Source: Bacteroides fragilis NCTC 9343 | GTDB lineage: Bacteria > Bacteroidota > Bacteroidia > Bacteroidales > Bacteroidaceae | Direction: 5' to 3' | NCBI RefSeq assembly: GCF_000025985.1 | Contig: NC_003228.3 | Coordinates: 1,550,001 to 1,614,000 of the forward strand | DNA length: 64,000 nt | Shown here: one piece after another, positions 45,951 through 55,692 of the stretch | How the letters are laid out: every line of letters starts with the position of its first letter | How positions within the stretch are numbered: the stretch's first letter is position 1 | Position numbers and translations under genes: made by a program | Notes under the pieces: generated by a model | Database searches by the model: none | Seen by the model: the letters and a program-made list of their open reading frames with translations, nothing else | Told to the model about the DNA's origin: nothing

Positions 45951-47240
45951 CTATTCCTCCTCTTCTCTCTTAATAACCAACAGCTTATCGACTCTTCCAC
46001 GGTCCATATCCACTACTTCGAACTGAAGGTTTTTGTAAGTGAATATATCTCCGGCTTTGGGAATACGTCCTATCAGGAACATAGCCAATCCGCCTAAAGT
46101 TGTAAAGTCTTCCGATTCGATATCATCATAAGAGAGTATTCCCATCTCTTCCATAAAATCTCCGATATTCATTGAAGCCTCTACCAACAAGGAGCCGTCC
46201 TGTCGGCGAACGATTTCCTCTTCTTCCGTATCGTCCTCTTCCAGAATGTCTCCAAAGATACTTTCGGTCAAGTCATGCAGGGTAATGATTCCCTCTGTGC
46301 TGCCATACTCGTTTACAACAACTCCGAACTTATTTTTGTTCTTCTTAAATAGCTCTAAAACTTTTTTAGCGTATAAACTTTCGGGTATAAACAAGGCGGG
46401 ACGTGCGATTTCTCTAAGGTTGAATTCCTGTTCGCTACCTATCATCAGTATGATATCTTTCACAGAAACCACACCTGCTATTTCGTCGGTGTCGTCATCA
46501 ATCAGGAGGTATTTACTGAAATGCTCGTTGTCGATGATCTGAAGCACTTTCTCTTTGCTGTCAGTCGTATGTAGCACCACCAGATCACGTCGGTGAGTCA
46601 TCAGTTCGTTGGCACGTTTATCCGAAAAGCGAAAGACATCACGTAGCATTTCGGTTTCTTCTTTGTCAATCACACCCTGCTCCGAGCTTTGGTGAAGAAT
46701 CATTTTCAGTTCTTCCTGAGTCATCAGGCGTTCTTCGCTTTTCAGACCGATCAGTTTGTTGAGCAGGCGGGTGGAAATGCTGAGCAACCAGACAAAAGGG
46801 AATGAAATCTTGGTCAGCAGAATCATGACGGGACTCAGCAAGGTTGCATAGCGCTCGGGATTGCTGAGAGCGATGGATTTGGGTACAAGCTCACCGATAA
46901 TCAGTGACAGGTAGGTAATGACGATTACGGTTGTGATCATGGCCAGGTCCTTTGCATAGACTTCGGCTCCCGGTATCATGGCAAAGAGCGGAGTCACATC
47001 ATCGGCAATGGCTACTCCACCGAAAGCACCCGATACGATACCGATCAGCGTGATACCAATCTGAATGGTAGAAAGAAATTTTTCGGGTTCTTCCAATTGT
47101 TTCAATACTCCCCGGGCAGATTTGTTCCCTTTGCTGACCAGGGTTTCCAGACGTGCTTTACTTGAGGATACTAAGGCAATCTCGTACATGGCAAAAATGC
47201 CATTCAGTACGAGTAAAAGAATAATTACTAAGAATTCCAT
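45951..47240 (-). CDS. CNNM/CorC-family (HlyC) membrane protein
   Basis: This 429-residue protein starts at the ATG at 47240, giving the first transmembrane helix MEFLVIILLLVLNGIFAMYE at once; an upstream frame adds a polar stretch unlike the family. DUF21 (CNNM) covers about residues 1-190. A CBS pair lies at about 205-330 (MTHRRDLVVLHTTDS, then NKFGVVVNEYGSTEGIITL). A CorC_HlyC domain ends the protein, about 345-425. Members are linked to Mg2+ or Co2+ efflux and are often mislabelled hemolysins. The NlpE-like gene follows in the same direction. Confidence 0.9.
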   Translation of the reverse strand: MEFLVIILLLVLNGIFAMYEIALVSSSKARLETLVSKGNKSARGVLKQLEEPEKFLSTIQIGITLIGIVSGAFGGVAIADDVTPLFAMIPGAEVYAKDLAMITTVIVITYLSLIIGELVPKSIALSNPERYATLLSPVMILLTKISFPFVWLLSISTRLLNKLIGLKSEERLMTQEELKMILHQSSEQGVIDKEETEMLRDVFRFSDKRANELMTHRRDLVVLHTTDSKEKVLQIIDNEHFSKYLLIDDDTDEIAGVVSVKDIILMIGSEQEFNLREIARPALFIPESLYAKKVLELFKKNKNKFGVVVNEYGSTEGIITLHDLTESIFGDILEEDDTEEEEIVRRQDGSLLVEASMNIGDFMEEMGILSYDDIESEDFTTLGGLAMFLIGRIPKAGDIFTYKNLQFEVVDMDRGRVDKLLVIKREEEE

Positions 47241-47331
47241 ATAAGTTTGAATAGTTTCATGACCGCAAATTACACCAAAGTACGGACTCACGCAAAAACT
47301 ATCGGAATTATTAATGAATTTTTTCAAAAAT

Positions 47332-47370
47332 ACCGAGGCCGGACCTCATATATTGGGATCCGGCCTCGGT
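47332..47370 (-). terminator. Terminator of the M48 protease gene
   Basis: A 12-bp perfect stem (47332-47343 with 47359-47370) is followed on the minus strand by ATTTTTG. It lies downstream of the M48 gene and just upstream of the CNNM gene start. Confidence 0.83.
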
Positions 47371-47396
47371 TAAACTCAGTTTTGTGGTTCTCGAAC

Positions 47397-48197
47397 TTAC
47401 TTGTTCTTAGTATAGTTGTCTGCTTTTTCTTTGGCGCGTGCTACACGTTTGGCTGTATCGGGGTGTGAAGAGAACATTTTCTGGAATTTAGACTCTTTGG
47501 GGGCCTCGGCTGAGAGTTCCAGTAGTTTGTTCAGAGCATTGTACATTGCATACGGATCAATGTTATGTTTGATGCTGAATTCGAAACCATAATCATCGGC
47601 TTCGCTCTCTTGCTTCTGAGAATATTGGGCACCGGCTAATGCTTCTGCCATAGCTCCCAGTTCCGAATCAGTCAGTTTGGAAACGGTAGAGCTGGCTGCT
47701 CCTGCAGCATTCTTTACTGCCGAACGAAGATATGCACTCTTCATGGCATCTTTAGAGTCTGTATGAATCACGTGACCGATCTCATGTCCGACAACTGCCA
47801 TCACTTCATCGTCCGTCATAATATCCATCAATCCGGCACAGATGCGGACACTGCCGTCACCACAGGCAAAAGCATTCACGTCGACAACCTCATATACTCC
47901 GAAATTCACTTTCAGTCCGTCTACTTCTTTGATATGTCCGGTCAGTTTCTCCAGGCGTTTGCCGTATTCGCTGTCGGCTGCGGTCAGCGGATTGTGGGTG
48001 TCCATCCATTGCATGTATTCTTTGCTCATGGCTGCGATGTCCGAATCGGACAAGGTGATGGCTTTCGCTGCGTCGCTACCGGCTTGTACCACTTTGCCTA
48101 CATTGATTTTCTTTCCACCGATTTTGAACTGTGCGGATGCTGTCGTGAAGCACATTCCGCATAAAAGTGCCGCAATAAAAACAATTCTTTTTTTCAT
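47397..48197 (-). CDS. M48-family periplasmic metalloprotease
   Basis: This 266-residue protein has a signal peptide (CFTTASAQ) and the M48 zinc site HEIGH in VMAVVGHEIGHVIH, with the third ligand region QKQESEADDYG downstream. It resembles the single-domain YggG/LoiP type, without the transmembrane helices of HtpX. Such proteases help in envelope protein quality control. It is a single gene with its own terminator. Upstream lies a TonB-dependent receptor gene in the same direction, 41 nt away. Confidence 0.88.
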   Translation of the reverse strand: MKKRIVFIAALLCGMCFTTASAQFKIGGKKINVGKVVQAGSDAAKAITLSDSDIAAMSKEYMQWMDTHNPLTAADSEYGKRLEKLTGHIKEVDGLKVNFGVYEVVDVNAFACGDGSVRICAGLMDIMTDDEVMAVVGHEIGHVIHTDSKDAMKSAYLRSAVKNAAGAASSTVSKLTDSELGAMAEALAGAQYSQKQESEADDYGFEFSIKHNIDPYAMYNALNKLLELSAEAPKESKFQKMFSSHPDTAKRVARAKEKADNYTKNK

Positions 48198-48238
48198 TTT
48201 GTGAGTTTTTATAGTTAATAATATAGTTGTTTCGAGAT

Positions 48239-50611
48239 TTAATATTCAAATGTGATACCCAAGGTTGGCATTAATGTTCCGCTTTTCTGGGTTATGTATT
48301 TCATTTTGTAGCGCTGTTCTGCCATGGGGGCGGATGGATTTTCGATAACGCCTGTACTCATCAGGATATCCGGTTGCTTGAATTTGCTGTTTGTCACATT
48401 CTGCAAATCGATGTAGAATCCCAACATACAGCGTTTCAGATAAAATGTTTTGTCCACTCGTACATCCAGTTGGCCGAAGGCGGGCAAGCGTCCGGTATTG
48501 TACTTTGTGTAGTCATAGTATGGACGTCCCTGTGCATTCCATGCCGTAACAAGAGATGATTTTTCCACATCATAAGGGGTATAGGGTGCTCCTCCTATAC
48601 AGCTGATTTTCATGCCCAGGCTCCAGTTGTGTGGAAAGTTATAAGTTCCACTCATATTGAAAATGTACCGGTTGTCCCAAGCGGAAGCGATGTACTCCGA
48701 TTGTTTGTTGTTGCGGTATTCGCTTTTGAACAGGGTGAACGAGGATGCCAGATTCAGTTTTTTAGCTATCAGCCATTTCATTAATATTTCTATGCCGTAT
48801 GCACGTCCTTGGGCGGTAGAGGACAAGGCTTCGTTTCCGATGACTCCGTAGTCATTGCCTTTGCAAGCCAGGGGGATGCCGTCTGCGATGGAGAACGGTA
48901 TTTTATCATATTGTTTGTAAAAACCTTCGGCAGACAGTTCGAATGTATTTCCCGGATGCCAACTCAGGCCGAGACTTTCTTGACTGACGCTCATGTAACG
49001 GAGGTATTTGTTGACCCATGCTCCATTGTTATCTTTAAATCCCAATCCGGTATAAGGCGGGAGCTGATAATATAGTCCTGCATTTCCACTTAAATATAAT
49101 CCGTCTGTCAGCCGGTATGATAGTGACAGGCGGGGTGAGAGTTGGTCGCCCATCCCTTTCATGCCGGAAGAAAAGTTGTTGGCATCGGTCCGTACGCCGA
49201 GTGAGGCAGTGAATCGTTCATCGGTAGTTGCATAGTTGATGGTTCCGAATATGCCCCAACGCCACATACCCAGATATGTGTGATAATCAAACGTCCTGCC
49301 TTCATCAATATACACTCGTTGAAAGGTGGTGTTGGTGTATTGGGAATAATCCAGATTGGCTCCGAAATTAATTTTCCAATTACCGAAAGTCGAGGTGTTC
49401 TCTATCCGGAATTTGGTCTCCTGTTCCACTGAGCGCAACTTCAGGGATAAGTTGTCCGCACTGCTTTCGTCATTATTCAGATATTTGGTATTGCGGTTGT
49501 TCAGGTAACTGTGGCTGACGACTACAGATTGTACATGTATGCCTGCATAGTGACGGTATACGGCTCCCAGTGTAAAAGTCTCCTGCTGTATCTTGGGCAG
49601 GTAACTCAATATGTATTCCGCTTTTTCTCCATCCAGCTTGGTATTCAGTTTCATGTTATCGATTCCTCCGAGCCCGAGTATTGTCAACTCGTTGTTGGCA
49701 TTGAAGCGAGTTTTCAGTTTAAATTGTGCGTCGGTGAAAGTTGGCAGGAAAGGTAACCCCAACATGTCAAATAAAAACTGGAGGTATGACTGACGCACCG
49801 AAACCAGATAAGATGTCTTCTTTCCTATATGTCCGTTCGATGCTAACGAGACTTCCGAGGCTCCTAAAGTTGCTTTTAATGAATTGCGTTCCATATCTCC
49901 GTCCCGAAGCTTAAAGTCGAGTACCGAACTCATGGCATTCCCTCTGTCGGTCGGAAAAGCTCCCGTATAGAAATTGACTTCACGAATCAAGTCTGCGTTG
50001 ATGATGCCCACCGGACCTCCCGAGGCCCCTTGAGTGCTGAAATGATTAATATTGGGAATTTCTACTCCATCCAGATAGAAACGGTTTTCGGAAGGAGATC
50101 CTCCGCGTACGATCAGGTCATTTCGATATCCGGCAGGGGAGAAGGCAACGCCCGGATAAGATTGGACAATACGTGAGATATCCCGGTTGGCTCCGGGGCT
50201 TTTCTCGATTTCCTGCAATCCGATGATACGTAGCCCTACAGGACTCTCCGGGTCTCTTCGGAAAGGAGAAGCAGTAACCGTGACTCCTTCTAATTCGGTC
50301 AGGTTTTCTTCTGTTTCTATTTGGATGGTGAGATCTTTAGTAGAGACGATATATTCGGGGGTGAGTATGGTTTTGTATCCTACAGCAGACGCCTGCAGAC
50401 GATAAATGCCCGGAGGGACTTCTCCGATGTTGAAGTGCCCTTCGGCATCTGTCACTCCTCCGCGTCCCAGCCCTAAGACCAGTACATTGATAAATTCCAG
50501 CGGTTGACGACTGGCTTTGTCAATCACAGTTCCCTTTATTCGGTGTGTCGGTTGCGCACTGACTGTGGTGAGCAGGCCGAGTAACAACAGGAGCAAAACA
50601 TTTTTCTTCAT
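48239..50611 (-). CDS. TonB-dependent outer-membrane receptor
   Basis: This 790-residue receptor starts at the ATG at 50611, which opens the signal peptide LLLLLLGLLTTVSAQ. A carboxypeptidase-regulatory-like domain lies at about residues 22-110 (HRIKGTVIDKASRQPLEFIN). The plug follows with LTELEGVTVTASPF, and RNDLIVRGGSPSENRFYLDG. The barrel ends with LMPTLGITFEY. There is no STN domain and no SusD gene nearby, so it is not a SusC transporter. The substrate (siderophore, vitamin, peptide or other) cannot be read from the sequence. The -7 box TAACTTTG (minus strand, 50645-50652) is upstream. Confidence 0.88.
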   Translation of the reverse strand: MKKNVLLLLLLGLLTTVSAQPTHRIKGTVIDKASRQPLEFINVLVLGLGRGGVTDAEGHFNIGEVPPGIYRLQASAVGYKTILTPEYIVSTKDLTIQIETEENLTELEGVTVTASPFRRDPESPVGLRIIGLQEIEKSPGANRDISRIVQSYPGVAFSPAGYRNDLIVRGGSPSENRFYLDGVEIPNINHFSTQGASGGPVGIINADLIREVNFYTGAFPTDRGNAMSSVLDFKLRDGDMERNSLKATLGASEVSLASNGHIGKKTSYLVSVRQSYLQFLFDMLGLPFLPTFTDAQFKLKTRFNANNELTILGLGGIDNMKLNTKLDGEKAEYILSYLPKIQQETFTLGAVYRHYAGIHVQSVVVSHSYLNNRNTKYLNNDESSADNLSLKLRSVEQETKFRIENTSTFGNWKINFGANLDYSQYTNTTFQRVYIDEGRTFDYHTYLGMWRWGIFGTINYATTDERFTASLGVRTDANNFSSGMKGMGDQLSPRLSLSYRLTDGLYLSGNAGLYYQLPPYTGLGFKDNNGAWVNKYLRYMSVSQESLGLSWHPGNTFELSAEGFYKQYDKIPFSIADGIPLACKGNDYGVIGNEALSSTAQGRAYGIEILMKWLIAKKLNLASSFTLFKSEYRNNKQSEYIASAWDNRYIFNMSGTYNFPHNWSLGMKISCIGGAPYTPYDVEKSSLVTAWNAQGRPYYDYTKYNTGRLPAFGQLDVRVDKTFYLKRCMLGFYIDLQNVTNSKFKQPDILMSTGVIENPSAPMAEQRYKMKYITQKSGTLMPTLGITFEY

Positions 50612-50644
50612 TGGCCCGGTTCGATATACTTTGTGAATTCTGTG

Positions 50645-50652
50645 CAAAGTTA
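50645..50652 (-). promoter_or_regulatory. -7 box of the TonB-dependent receptor gene
   Basis: On the minus strand TAACTTTG is exact, 34 bp before the ATG. A -33 TTTG is not present at the right distance. Confidence 0.5.
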
Positions 50653-50663
50653 TATAAAAATGG

Positions 50664-50694
50664 TTTCGTCTCTCGTTTTTATCTGCTATTTTTG
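50664..50694 (+). promoter_or_regulatory. Promoter of the DUF2007 gene
   Basis: TATTTTTG (50687-50694) with TTTC (50664-50667) 19 bp upstream. The leader to the ATG at 50718 is about 17 nt. Confidence 0.5.
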
Positions 50695-50717
50695 TGGGAA
50701 AGTTTTAAATAGAAAAG

Positions 50718-51155
50718 ATGAAAACCGTAAAACTGATTACTTGCGATGATGCCTTTCAAGCTCATATTATACAGGGAGCACTTGCTAATGAAGGTATTGA
50801 TTCTCTATTACATAATGAAAATATGTCGACCTTGTTGCGGGGTTTTGTCCATGACATCTCAGGAGTGGATGTCTTGGTGGCGGATTGCGATTATGAAGCA
50901 GCCATGCAGTTGCTGAGGCAGAATCAGATGATACCCGAAGAACAGAAGTTTTGTCCTTTCTGCGGTTCGGACCGGATTAAGTTTGTTCTTAAAAAGGAGC
51001 ATCGTGTGAGGGCTGTCAGCGCTGCCATTGTTTCTATGCTGGCTACTGTCCCGCCCGGAGGCAATCATTGGGAATATATCTGCGACCATTGTGGGAAAGC
51101 TTTCGAAAAGCCGGTTACGGAATTCAACCCTTCTGCTTTGGAAGAGAAAGATTGA
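50718..51155 (+). CDS. DUF2007 protein with a C-terminal zinc ribbon
   Basis: This 145-residue cytoplasmic protein has a DUF2007 (GlnB-like fold) domain in the first 70 residues (VKLITCDDAFQAHIIQGALA, then VLVADCDYEAAMQLL). A zinc ribbon follows, with two CxxC pairs: FCPFCGSDRI and YICDHCGKAF, about 40 residues apart. DUF2007 proteins are described as putative signal-transducing proteins, and their role is not settled. The esterase gene starts 31 nt downstream on the same strand. Confidence 0.82.
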   Translation: MKTVKLITCDDAFQAHIIQGALANEGIDSLLHNENMSTLLRGFVHDISGVDVLVADCDYEAAMQLLRQNQMIPEEQKFCPFCGSDRIKFVLKKEHRVRAVSAAIVSMLATVPPGGNHWEYICDHCGKAFEKPVTEFNPSALEEKD

Positions 51156-51186
51156 AAAGACAAACTCTAAAAAACATAGATTAAAA

Positions 51187-52005
51187 ATGAAAAGAAGAAA
51201 TTTATTTTTGGCTTGTCTGCTTTTATTTGTATTGCCGCTTAGTGCCGCAAGGGTAGATACGCTGATGGTGAAGAGTCCCTCTATGAATAAGGAGGTGCAG
51301 GTGTTGGTAGTGACCCCTGATGTTGCTTTGGGAAAAAATGCAGCGGCTTGTCCGGTACTTTACTTGTTGCATGGGTATGGCGGTCATGCTAAGACCTGGA
51401 TTCAGATAAAACCGAACTTGCCGGAAATAGCAGATGAAAAAGGGATCATTTTTGTGTGTCCCGATGGCAAAGACAGTTGGTACTGGGACAGCCCCAAGAA
51501 TCCGGCGTACCGATATGAAACGTTTGTTTCTTCAGAGTTAGTGAACTACATTGACCGTAATTATAAAACGATTGCTGATCGGAAGGGACGTGCCATTACC
51601 GGTCTCAGCATGGGAGGACATGGGGCAATGTGGTTAGGTATTCGCCATAAAGACGTGTTTGGAGCGGCAGGAAGCACCAGCGGAGGTGTCGATATCCGTC
51701 CTTTCCCCAAAAACTGGAGCATGAACAAGCAGTTGGGTGAACTGGCCTCAAATAAAAGAATATGGGATGAACATACGGTAGTCAATCAACTCGACAAGAT
51801 TCAGAATGGTGATCTTGCTTTAATTATAGATTGCGGTGAGGATGATTTTTTTCTGAATGTGAACAAAGACTTTCACGATCGGTTGTTGGGCCGCAAGATA
51901 GATCATGATTTTATTACCCGTCCCGGTGAACACAATGGAAAATACTGGAATAATTCCATTGATTATCAGATTCTTTTCTTCAGCAAGTTCTTTGCCGGAG
52001 AGTAA
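51187..52005 (+). CDS. Exported alpha/beta-hydrolase esterase (esterase D family)
   Basis: This 272-residue protein starts at the ATG at 51187 and has a signal peptide (LLFVLPLSAARV). The fold is the alpha/beta hydrolase of the esterase D/feruloyl-esterase type: oxyanion region LYLLHGYGGH, nucleophile elbow GLSMGGHGA, then DCGEDDFF with an acid Asp, and PGEHNGKYW with the catalytic His. Similar secreted proteins in Bacteroides remove acetyl or feruloyl groups from glycans. The substrate is not evident. A frame starting at 51028 overlaps the previous gene and is rejected. Confidence 0.85.
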   Translation: MKRRNLFLACLLLFVLPLSAARVDTLMVKSPSMNKEVQVLVVTPDVALGKNAAACPVLYLLHGYGGHAKTWIQIKPNLPEIADEKGIIFVCPDGKDSWYWDSPKNPAYRYETFVSSELVNYIDRNYKTIADRKGRAITGLSMGGHGAMWLGIRHKDVFGAAGSTSGGVDIRPFPKNWSMNKQLGELASNKRIWDEHTVVNQLDKIQNGDLALIIDCGEDDFFLNVNKDFHDRLLGRKIDHDFITRPGEHNGKYWNNSIDYQILFFSKFFAGE

Positions 52006-52123
52006 AGAGCGAGTGATAAGGAGCATCATGGGATTATACGTCCCGTTCCTCCCTCGGCGTATGGCATCCGGAGAGGTGCCGGTGAGTCCGGGGAGGAATT
52101 GTTTGTAAGGAAAATGCCAATAT

Positions 52124-52185
52124 ATGTAATGCCCCATAACAATATATGTAATCGAAATAACATATATTGTTATGGGGCATTACAT
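52124..52185. repeat. 26-bp perfect inverted repeat in a convergent intergenic region
   Basis: The arms 52124-52149 and 52160-52185 are exact reverse complements around a 10-nt loop (AATCGAAATA). The left side also holds a direct repeat TATATGTAAT at 52121-52130 and 52143-52152, 22 bp apart. No U-tract follows, so it is not a classical terminator. It lies between the esterase gene and the next minus-strand gene. Confidence 0.88.
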
Positions 52186-52221
52186 TACTACTTCGTGGAG
52201 GCAGGATTGAAGTCGTTCCCC

Positions 52222-53046
52222 TTATTCGATGGTGATGCCGATGGTTCTCGTGTCTGTTTTTGTTTCATCGTATGCATCACCGTTTATGTCGATCACAGTA
52301 CCTGTAGAAGTGGTCTTAGCGATGATTCCGGTTGGCTTTTCGTTTTCATCCAGTTCATAAGTGTATTTTGTATACTCCTCTTTGTTTTCTTCCGGAGTGT
52401 TGCCGATAATCAGGTGTTTGGACTGACGGCCCAACAGTCCGGCATAAATAGCGTCGTTGTGGAAAGACAGGGGGTAAGTTTCGCAAACTTGCAGGCAAGG
52501 GAGCTGATACAGGTTCTCCGTATTTCCCGCCTGATAATTGGTTTGCAAGCCATTGGCAATGATATGGCTTAAATTCCCGTTGTCGTCGTATGCCAACTCT
52601 ACGGAAGAATAAGGCGTACTGTTTATTTCTTCATCGATCCGGGTAAGATATTCACCGGAATAGGTGAAGGTGTACTTTCTGACCTGGTCGGACAATTTGT
52701 AAGTACATTCGGTGGCATATCCCGCACTTCCTAAGATATAAATGGCGGTATTTCCGTTTTCATCTGCCAATGTCACTTCGTTACCGGAGTAGGAGAGAGT
52801 CGTTTCGTGGGTCAGGCTCTGCCCGTAGAACTCCTGTAATGTGGTATGGGTCGTTAGTTTATTGTTATCGTATACATAAGTATCGGTGCGTAATACGTCG
52901 CCTCCGTTACTGTGCAGATTCTCTTTCAGGATCATCAGGCTGAAATCGGGGGCCGGAGGAAATTCCCGTTCTTCCTTATCATCGGTACATGCCGAGGTAG
53001 CCATGACAGAAAATGATAAAAAGAAACAGTATAGAAGTTTATTCAT
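52222..53046 (-). CDS. Hypothetical lipoprotein, DUF4595-like
   Basis: This 274-residue lipoprotein has lipobox ATSACTDDK. The body consists of repeated beta hairpins with the pattern TYVYDNNKLTTH, YTFTYSGEYLTRID and ELAYDDNGNLSHI, which recalls YD/RHS-type repeats and the DUF4595 family of Bacteroides lipoproteins. There is no enzyme motif. It is transcribed alone from a -7 box TACATTTG on the minus strand (53070-53077). Family assignment is by repeat pattern only. Confidence 0.65.
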   Translation of the reverse strand: MNKLLYCFFLSFSVMATSACTDDKEEREFPPAPDFSLMILKENLHSNGGDVLRTDTYVYDNNKLTTHTTLQEFYGQSLTHETTLSYSGNEVTLADENGNTAIYILGSAGYATECTYKLSDQVRKYTFTYSGEYLTRIDEEINSTPYSSVELAYDDNGNLSHIIANGLQTNYQAGNTENLYQLPCLQVCETYPLSFHNDAIYAGLLGRQSKHLIIGNTPEENKEEYTKYTYELDENEKPTGIIAKTTSTGTVIDINGDAYDETKTDTRTIGITIE

Positions 53047-53134
53047 ATCAATAATGTTTTATTTGCCTGCAAATGTAGTTAATAACCTGCTCTATCTACC
53101 ACGATTGTGGTATAAAAATGCCTTCAATGTGCGA

Positions 53135-53165
53135 TTTCTTTCCATACCGGATTCCTCTATCTTTG
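53135..53165 (+). promoter_or_regulatory. Promoter of metY-mnmA
   Basis: TATCTTTG (53158-53165) with TTTC (53135-53138) 19 bp upstream as a near -33. A small inverted repeat TACCAC/GTGGTA (53097-53102, 53107-53112) lies just ahead and could be an operator. The leader is about 44 nt, too short for a SAM riboswitch. Confidence 0.6.
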
Positions 53166-53215
53166 CCACATATAAAGATTGGACACTGACAATGAACTCT
53201 AAATATAGATAGCAA

Positions 53216-54502
53216 ATGGAAACGAAAAAATTACATTTTGAGACTTTACAACTCCATGTTGGACAGGAGACTCCCGACCCGGCAACCGATGCGCGTGCCG
53301 TACCTATTTATCAGACAACTTCCTATGTGTTCCGGGATTCGGCCCATGCCGCCGCACGATTTGGATTGCAAGACCCTGGGAATATTTATGGACGACTGAC
53401 CAATTCCACTCAGGGAGTATTGGAGGAACGCATCGCAGCACTTGAAGGGGGAGTAGGTGGGCTTGCCGTGGCTTCCGGAGCTGCTGCCGTGACCTATGCT
53501 ATCGAGAATATCACCCGTTCCGGTGATCATATTGTGGCTGCCAAGACCATTTATGGGGGCACATATAACTTGCTGGCGCATACTCTGCCTGCTTATGGAG
53601 TAACGACCACTTTTGTAGATCCGTCCGATCTTTTTAATTTCGAACGGGCGATTCGTGAAAATACAAAGGCGATATTCATTGAAACTCTGGGAAACCCCAA
53701 TTCCAATATTATCGATATGGATGCCGTAGCTGCCATTGCCCATAAATATCGGATTCCGCTGATTGTGGATAATACTTTCGGTACGCCTTACCTTATCCGT
53801 CCCATTGAGCACGGGGCAGACATTGTGGTACATTCTGCCACAAAATTCATTGGCGGACACGGCAGTTCGTTGGGAGGAGTTATTGTCGATTCCGGTAAAT
53901 TTGACTGGGTTGCTTCCGGTAAATTCCCGCAACTGACCGAGCCGGATGCAAGTTATCATGGGGTACGGTTTGTCGATGCTGCCGGGGCTGCTGCCTACAT
54001 TGTCCGTATACGTGCCGTGTTGCTGCGCGATACGGGTGCTGCCATCAGCCCGTTCAATGCTTTTATCTTGCTGCAAGGGTTGGAGACTTTGTCTTTGCGT
54101 GTAGAACGGCATGTGGCCAATGCTTTGAAGGTTATTGATTTTCTGGTGAACCATCCGAAGGTAGCGGCTGTTAATCATCCATCATTGCCCGGTCATCCGG
54201 ATCATGCCATCTATCAACGTTATTTTCCTGGCGGGGCAGGTTCTATCTTCACTTTCGAGGTAAAGGGAGGAACGGAGGAAGCGCAGAAGTTTATCGATAG
54301 TCTGCAGATATTCTCTTTGCTGGCCAATGTGGCCGATGTGAAGTCGCTGGTGATTCATCCGGGCACTACCACACACTCGCAGTTGAATGCGCAGGAGCTG
54401 GAGGAACAGGGGATTAAACCCGGAACGGTCAGACTTTCGATAGGTACGGAGCATATTGAGGACATTATTGATGACTTACGTCAGGCATTAGAGAAAATTT
54501 AA
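53216..54502 (+). CDS. metY: O-acetylhomoserine sulfhydrylase MetY
   Basis: This 428-residue PLP enzyme of the Cys/Met metabolism family makes homocysteine from O-acetylhomoserine and sulfide, giving direct sulfhydrylation for methionine synthesis. The PLP lysine is Lys210 in [11 protein letters not shown]. Other family segments are [32 protein letters not shown] and [10 protein letters not shown]. The length above 420 residues and the insert around [16 protein letters not shown] sequence (here [10 protein letters not shown]) separate it from cystathionine gamma-synthases. mnmA follows 4 nt after the stop codon, so the pair is an operon joining sulfur assimilation and tRNA thiolation. Confidence 0.94.
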   Translation: METKKLHFETLQLHVGQETPDPATDARAVPIYQTTSYVFRDSAHAAARFGLQDPGNIYGRLTNSTQGVLEERIAALEGGVGGLAVASGAAAVTYAIENITRSGDHIVAAKTIYGGTYNLLAHTLPAYGVTTTFVDPSDLFNFERAIRENTKAIFIETLGNPNSNIIDMDAVAAIAHKYRIPLIVDNTFGTPYLIRPIEHGADIVVHSATKFIGGHGSSLGGVIVDSGKFDWVASGKFPQLTEPDASYHGVRFVDAAGAAAYIVRIRAVLLRDTGAAISPFNAFILLQGLETLSLRVERHVANALKVIDFLVNHPKVAAVNHPSLPGHPDHAIYQRYFPGGAGSIFTFEVKGGTEEAQKFIDSLQIFSLLANVADVKSLVIHPGTTTHSQLNAQELEEQGIKPGTVRLSIGTEHIEDIIDDLRQALEKI

Positions 54503-54506
54503 AAAA

Positions 54507-55568
54507 ATGGATATAGCAGCATTATTATCGGGAGGAGTGGACAGTTCGGTTGTTGTACATCTGCTTTGTGAGCAGGGCTACAAGCCTACACTGTTTTACA
54601 TCAAAATAGGTATGGATGGGGCGGAATACATGGACTGTTCTGCCGAAGAGGATATAGAACTGTCTACTGCCATAGCCCGACGCTACGGTTTAGCACTGGA
54701 GGTTGTCGATTTACATCGGGAATACTGGGATAATGTGGCTGCTTATGCCATAGAAAAGATACGGAAGGGGCAGACTCCGAATCCGGATGTGATGTGTAAC
54801 AAGCTGATTAAGTTTGGCTGTTTCGAGCAGCAGGTCGGAAAAGATTTCGATCTTACGGCAACCGGACATTATGCTACGACCTTGCAACTAGGCGGGAAAA
54901 CCTGGCTGGGTACAGCCAAGGACCCGATAAAAGATCAGACTGATTTCCTGGCCCAGATTGACTATTTGCAGGTTTCGAAATTGTTGTTTCCGATAGGTGG
55001 GCTGATGAAGCATGAAGTGCGTGAGATAGCGTTGCAGGCCGGATTGCCCAGTGCCCGTCGGAAGGATAGTCAGGGAATTTGCTTTTTGGGCAAGATAAAT
55101 TATAACGATTTTGTCCGTCGCTTTCTGGGAGAAAAAGAGGGGGCGGTGATCGAATTTGAAACAGGTAAGAAGATTGGTACTCATCGCGGCTATTGGTTTC
55201 ATACCATTGGCCAGCGAAAAGGATTGGGATTGGGAGGAGGACCCTGGTTCGTTGTGAAGAAGGATATTCAGGATAACATTATTTACGTCTCCCACGGTTA
55301 TGATGCCGAGCAGCAGTATGGTTATGAATTCAGGATGAAAGACTTCAATTTTATTACAGATAACCCGTGGGAAGGCTCGACAGGCGAGGAGGAAGTAACA
55401 TTTAAGATCCGGCATACACCTGAGTTTATCAAAGGCCGTTTGCTACATGACGAAGAGGGATACCGGATTATTTCTTCCGAAAAATTACAGGGAATTGCAC
55501 CGGGACAGTTTGGCGTGATTTATGACGCCGAATCCCGGGTTTGTTTCGGGAGTGGAGAAATAGGATAA
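54507..55568 (+). CDS. mnmA: tRNA-uridine 2-sulfurtransferase MnmA
   Basis: MnmA adds sulfur to position 2 of uridine 34 in tRNAs for Lys, Glu and Gln. The 353 residues show the PP-loop ATPase motif [11 protein letters not shown], the first active-site cysteine in [15 protein letters not shown], and the second in [20 protein letters not shown] also fits. Bacteroides genomes often hold more than one mnmA paralogue. It is cotranscribed with metY, with only 4 nt between the genes. Confidence 0.93.
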   Translation: MDIAALLSGGVDSSVVVHLLCEQGYKPTLFYIKIGMDGAEYMDCSAEEDIELSTAIARRYGLALEVVDLHREYWDNVAAYAIEKIRKGQTPNPDVMCNKLIKFGCFEQQVGKDFDLTATGHYATTLQLGGKTWLGTAKDPIKDQTDFLAQIDYLQVSKLLFPIGGLMKHEVREIALQAGLPSARRKDSQGICFLGKINYNDFVRRFLGEKEGAVIEFETGKKIGTHRGYWFHTIGQRKGLGLGGGPWFVVKKDIQDNIIYVSHGYDAEQQYGYEFRMKDFNFITDNPWEGSTGEEEVTFKIRHTPEFIKGRLLHDEEGYRIISSEKLQGIAPGQFGVIYDAESRVCFGSGEIG

Positions 55569-55692
55569 GAATATAACGAAAGCTCCTTCAGATGACACCG
55601 GTTTGTACAGAGATGCGGCTTAATAATCGGTCGCTGCTCGAGGTCTGTATGAATCGGTGTATTTGGGTTGATTTTCGGTACGCTCTTCTGCT

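Noticed and set aside
53047..53215. SAM riboswitch ahead of metY
   Set aside because: The promoter leaves a leader of only about 44 nt, and no conserved SAM-riboswitch stem was seen.
53246..54178. 310-codon frame on the minus strand
   Set aside because: It is antisense to metY, whose PLP site and length are intact; the frame is a codon-bias shadow.
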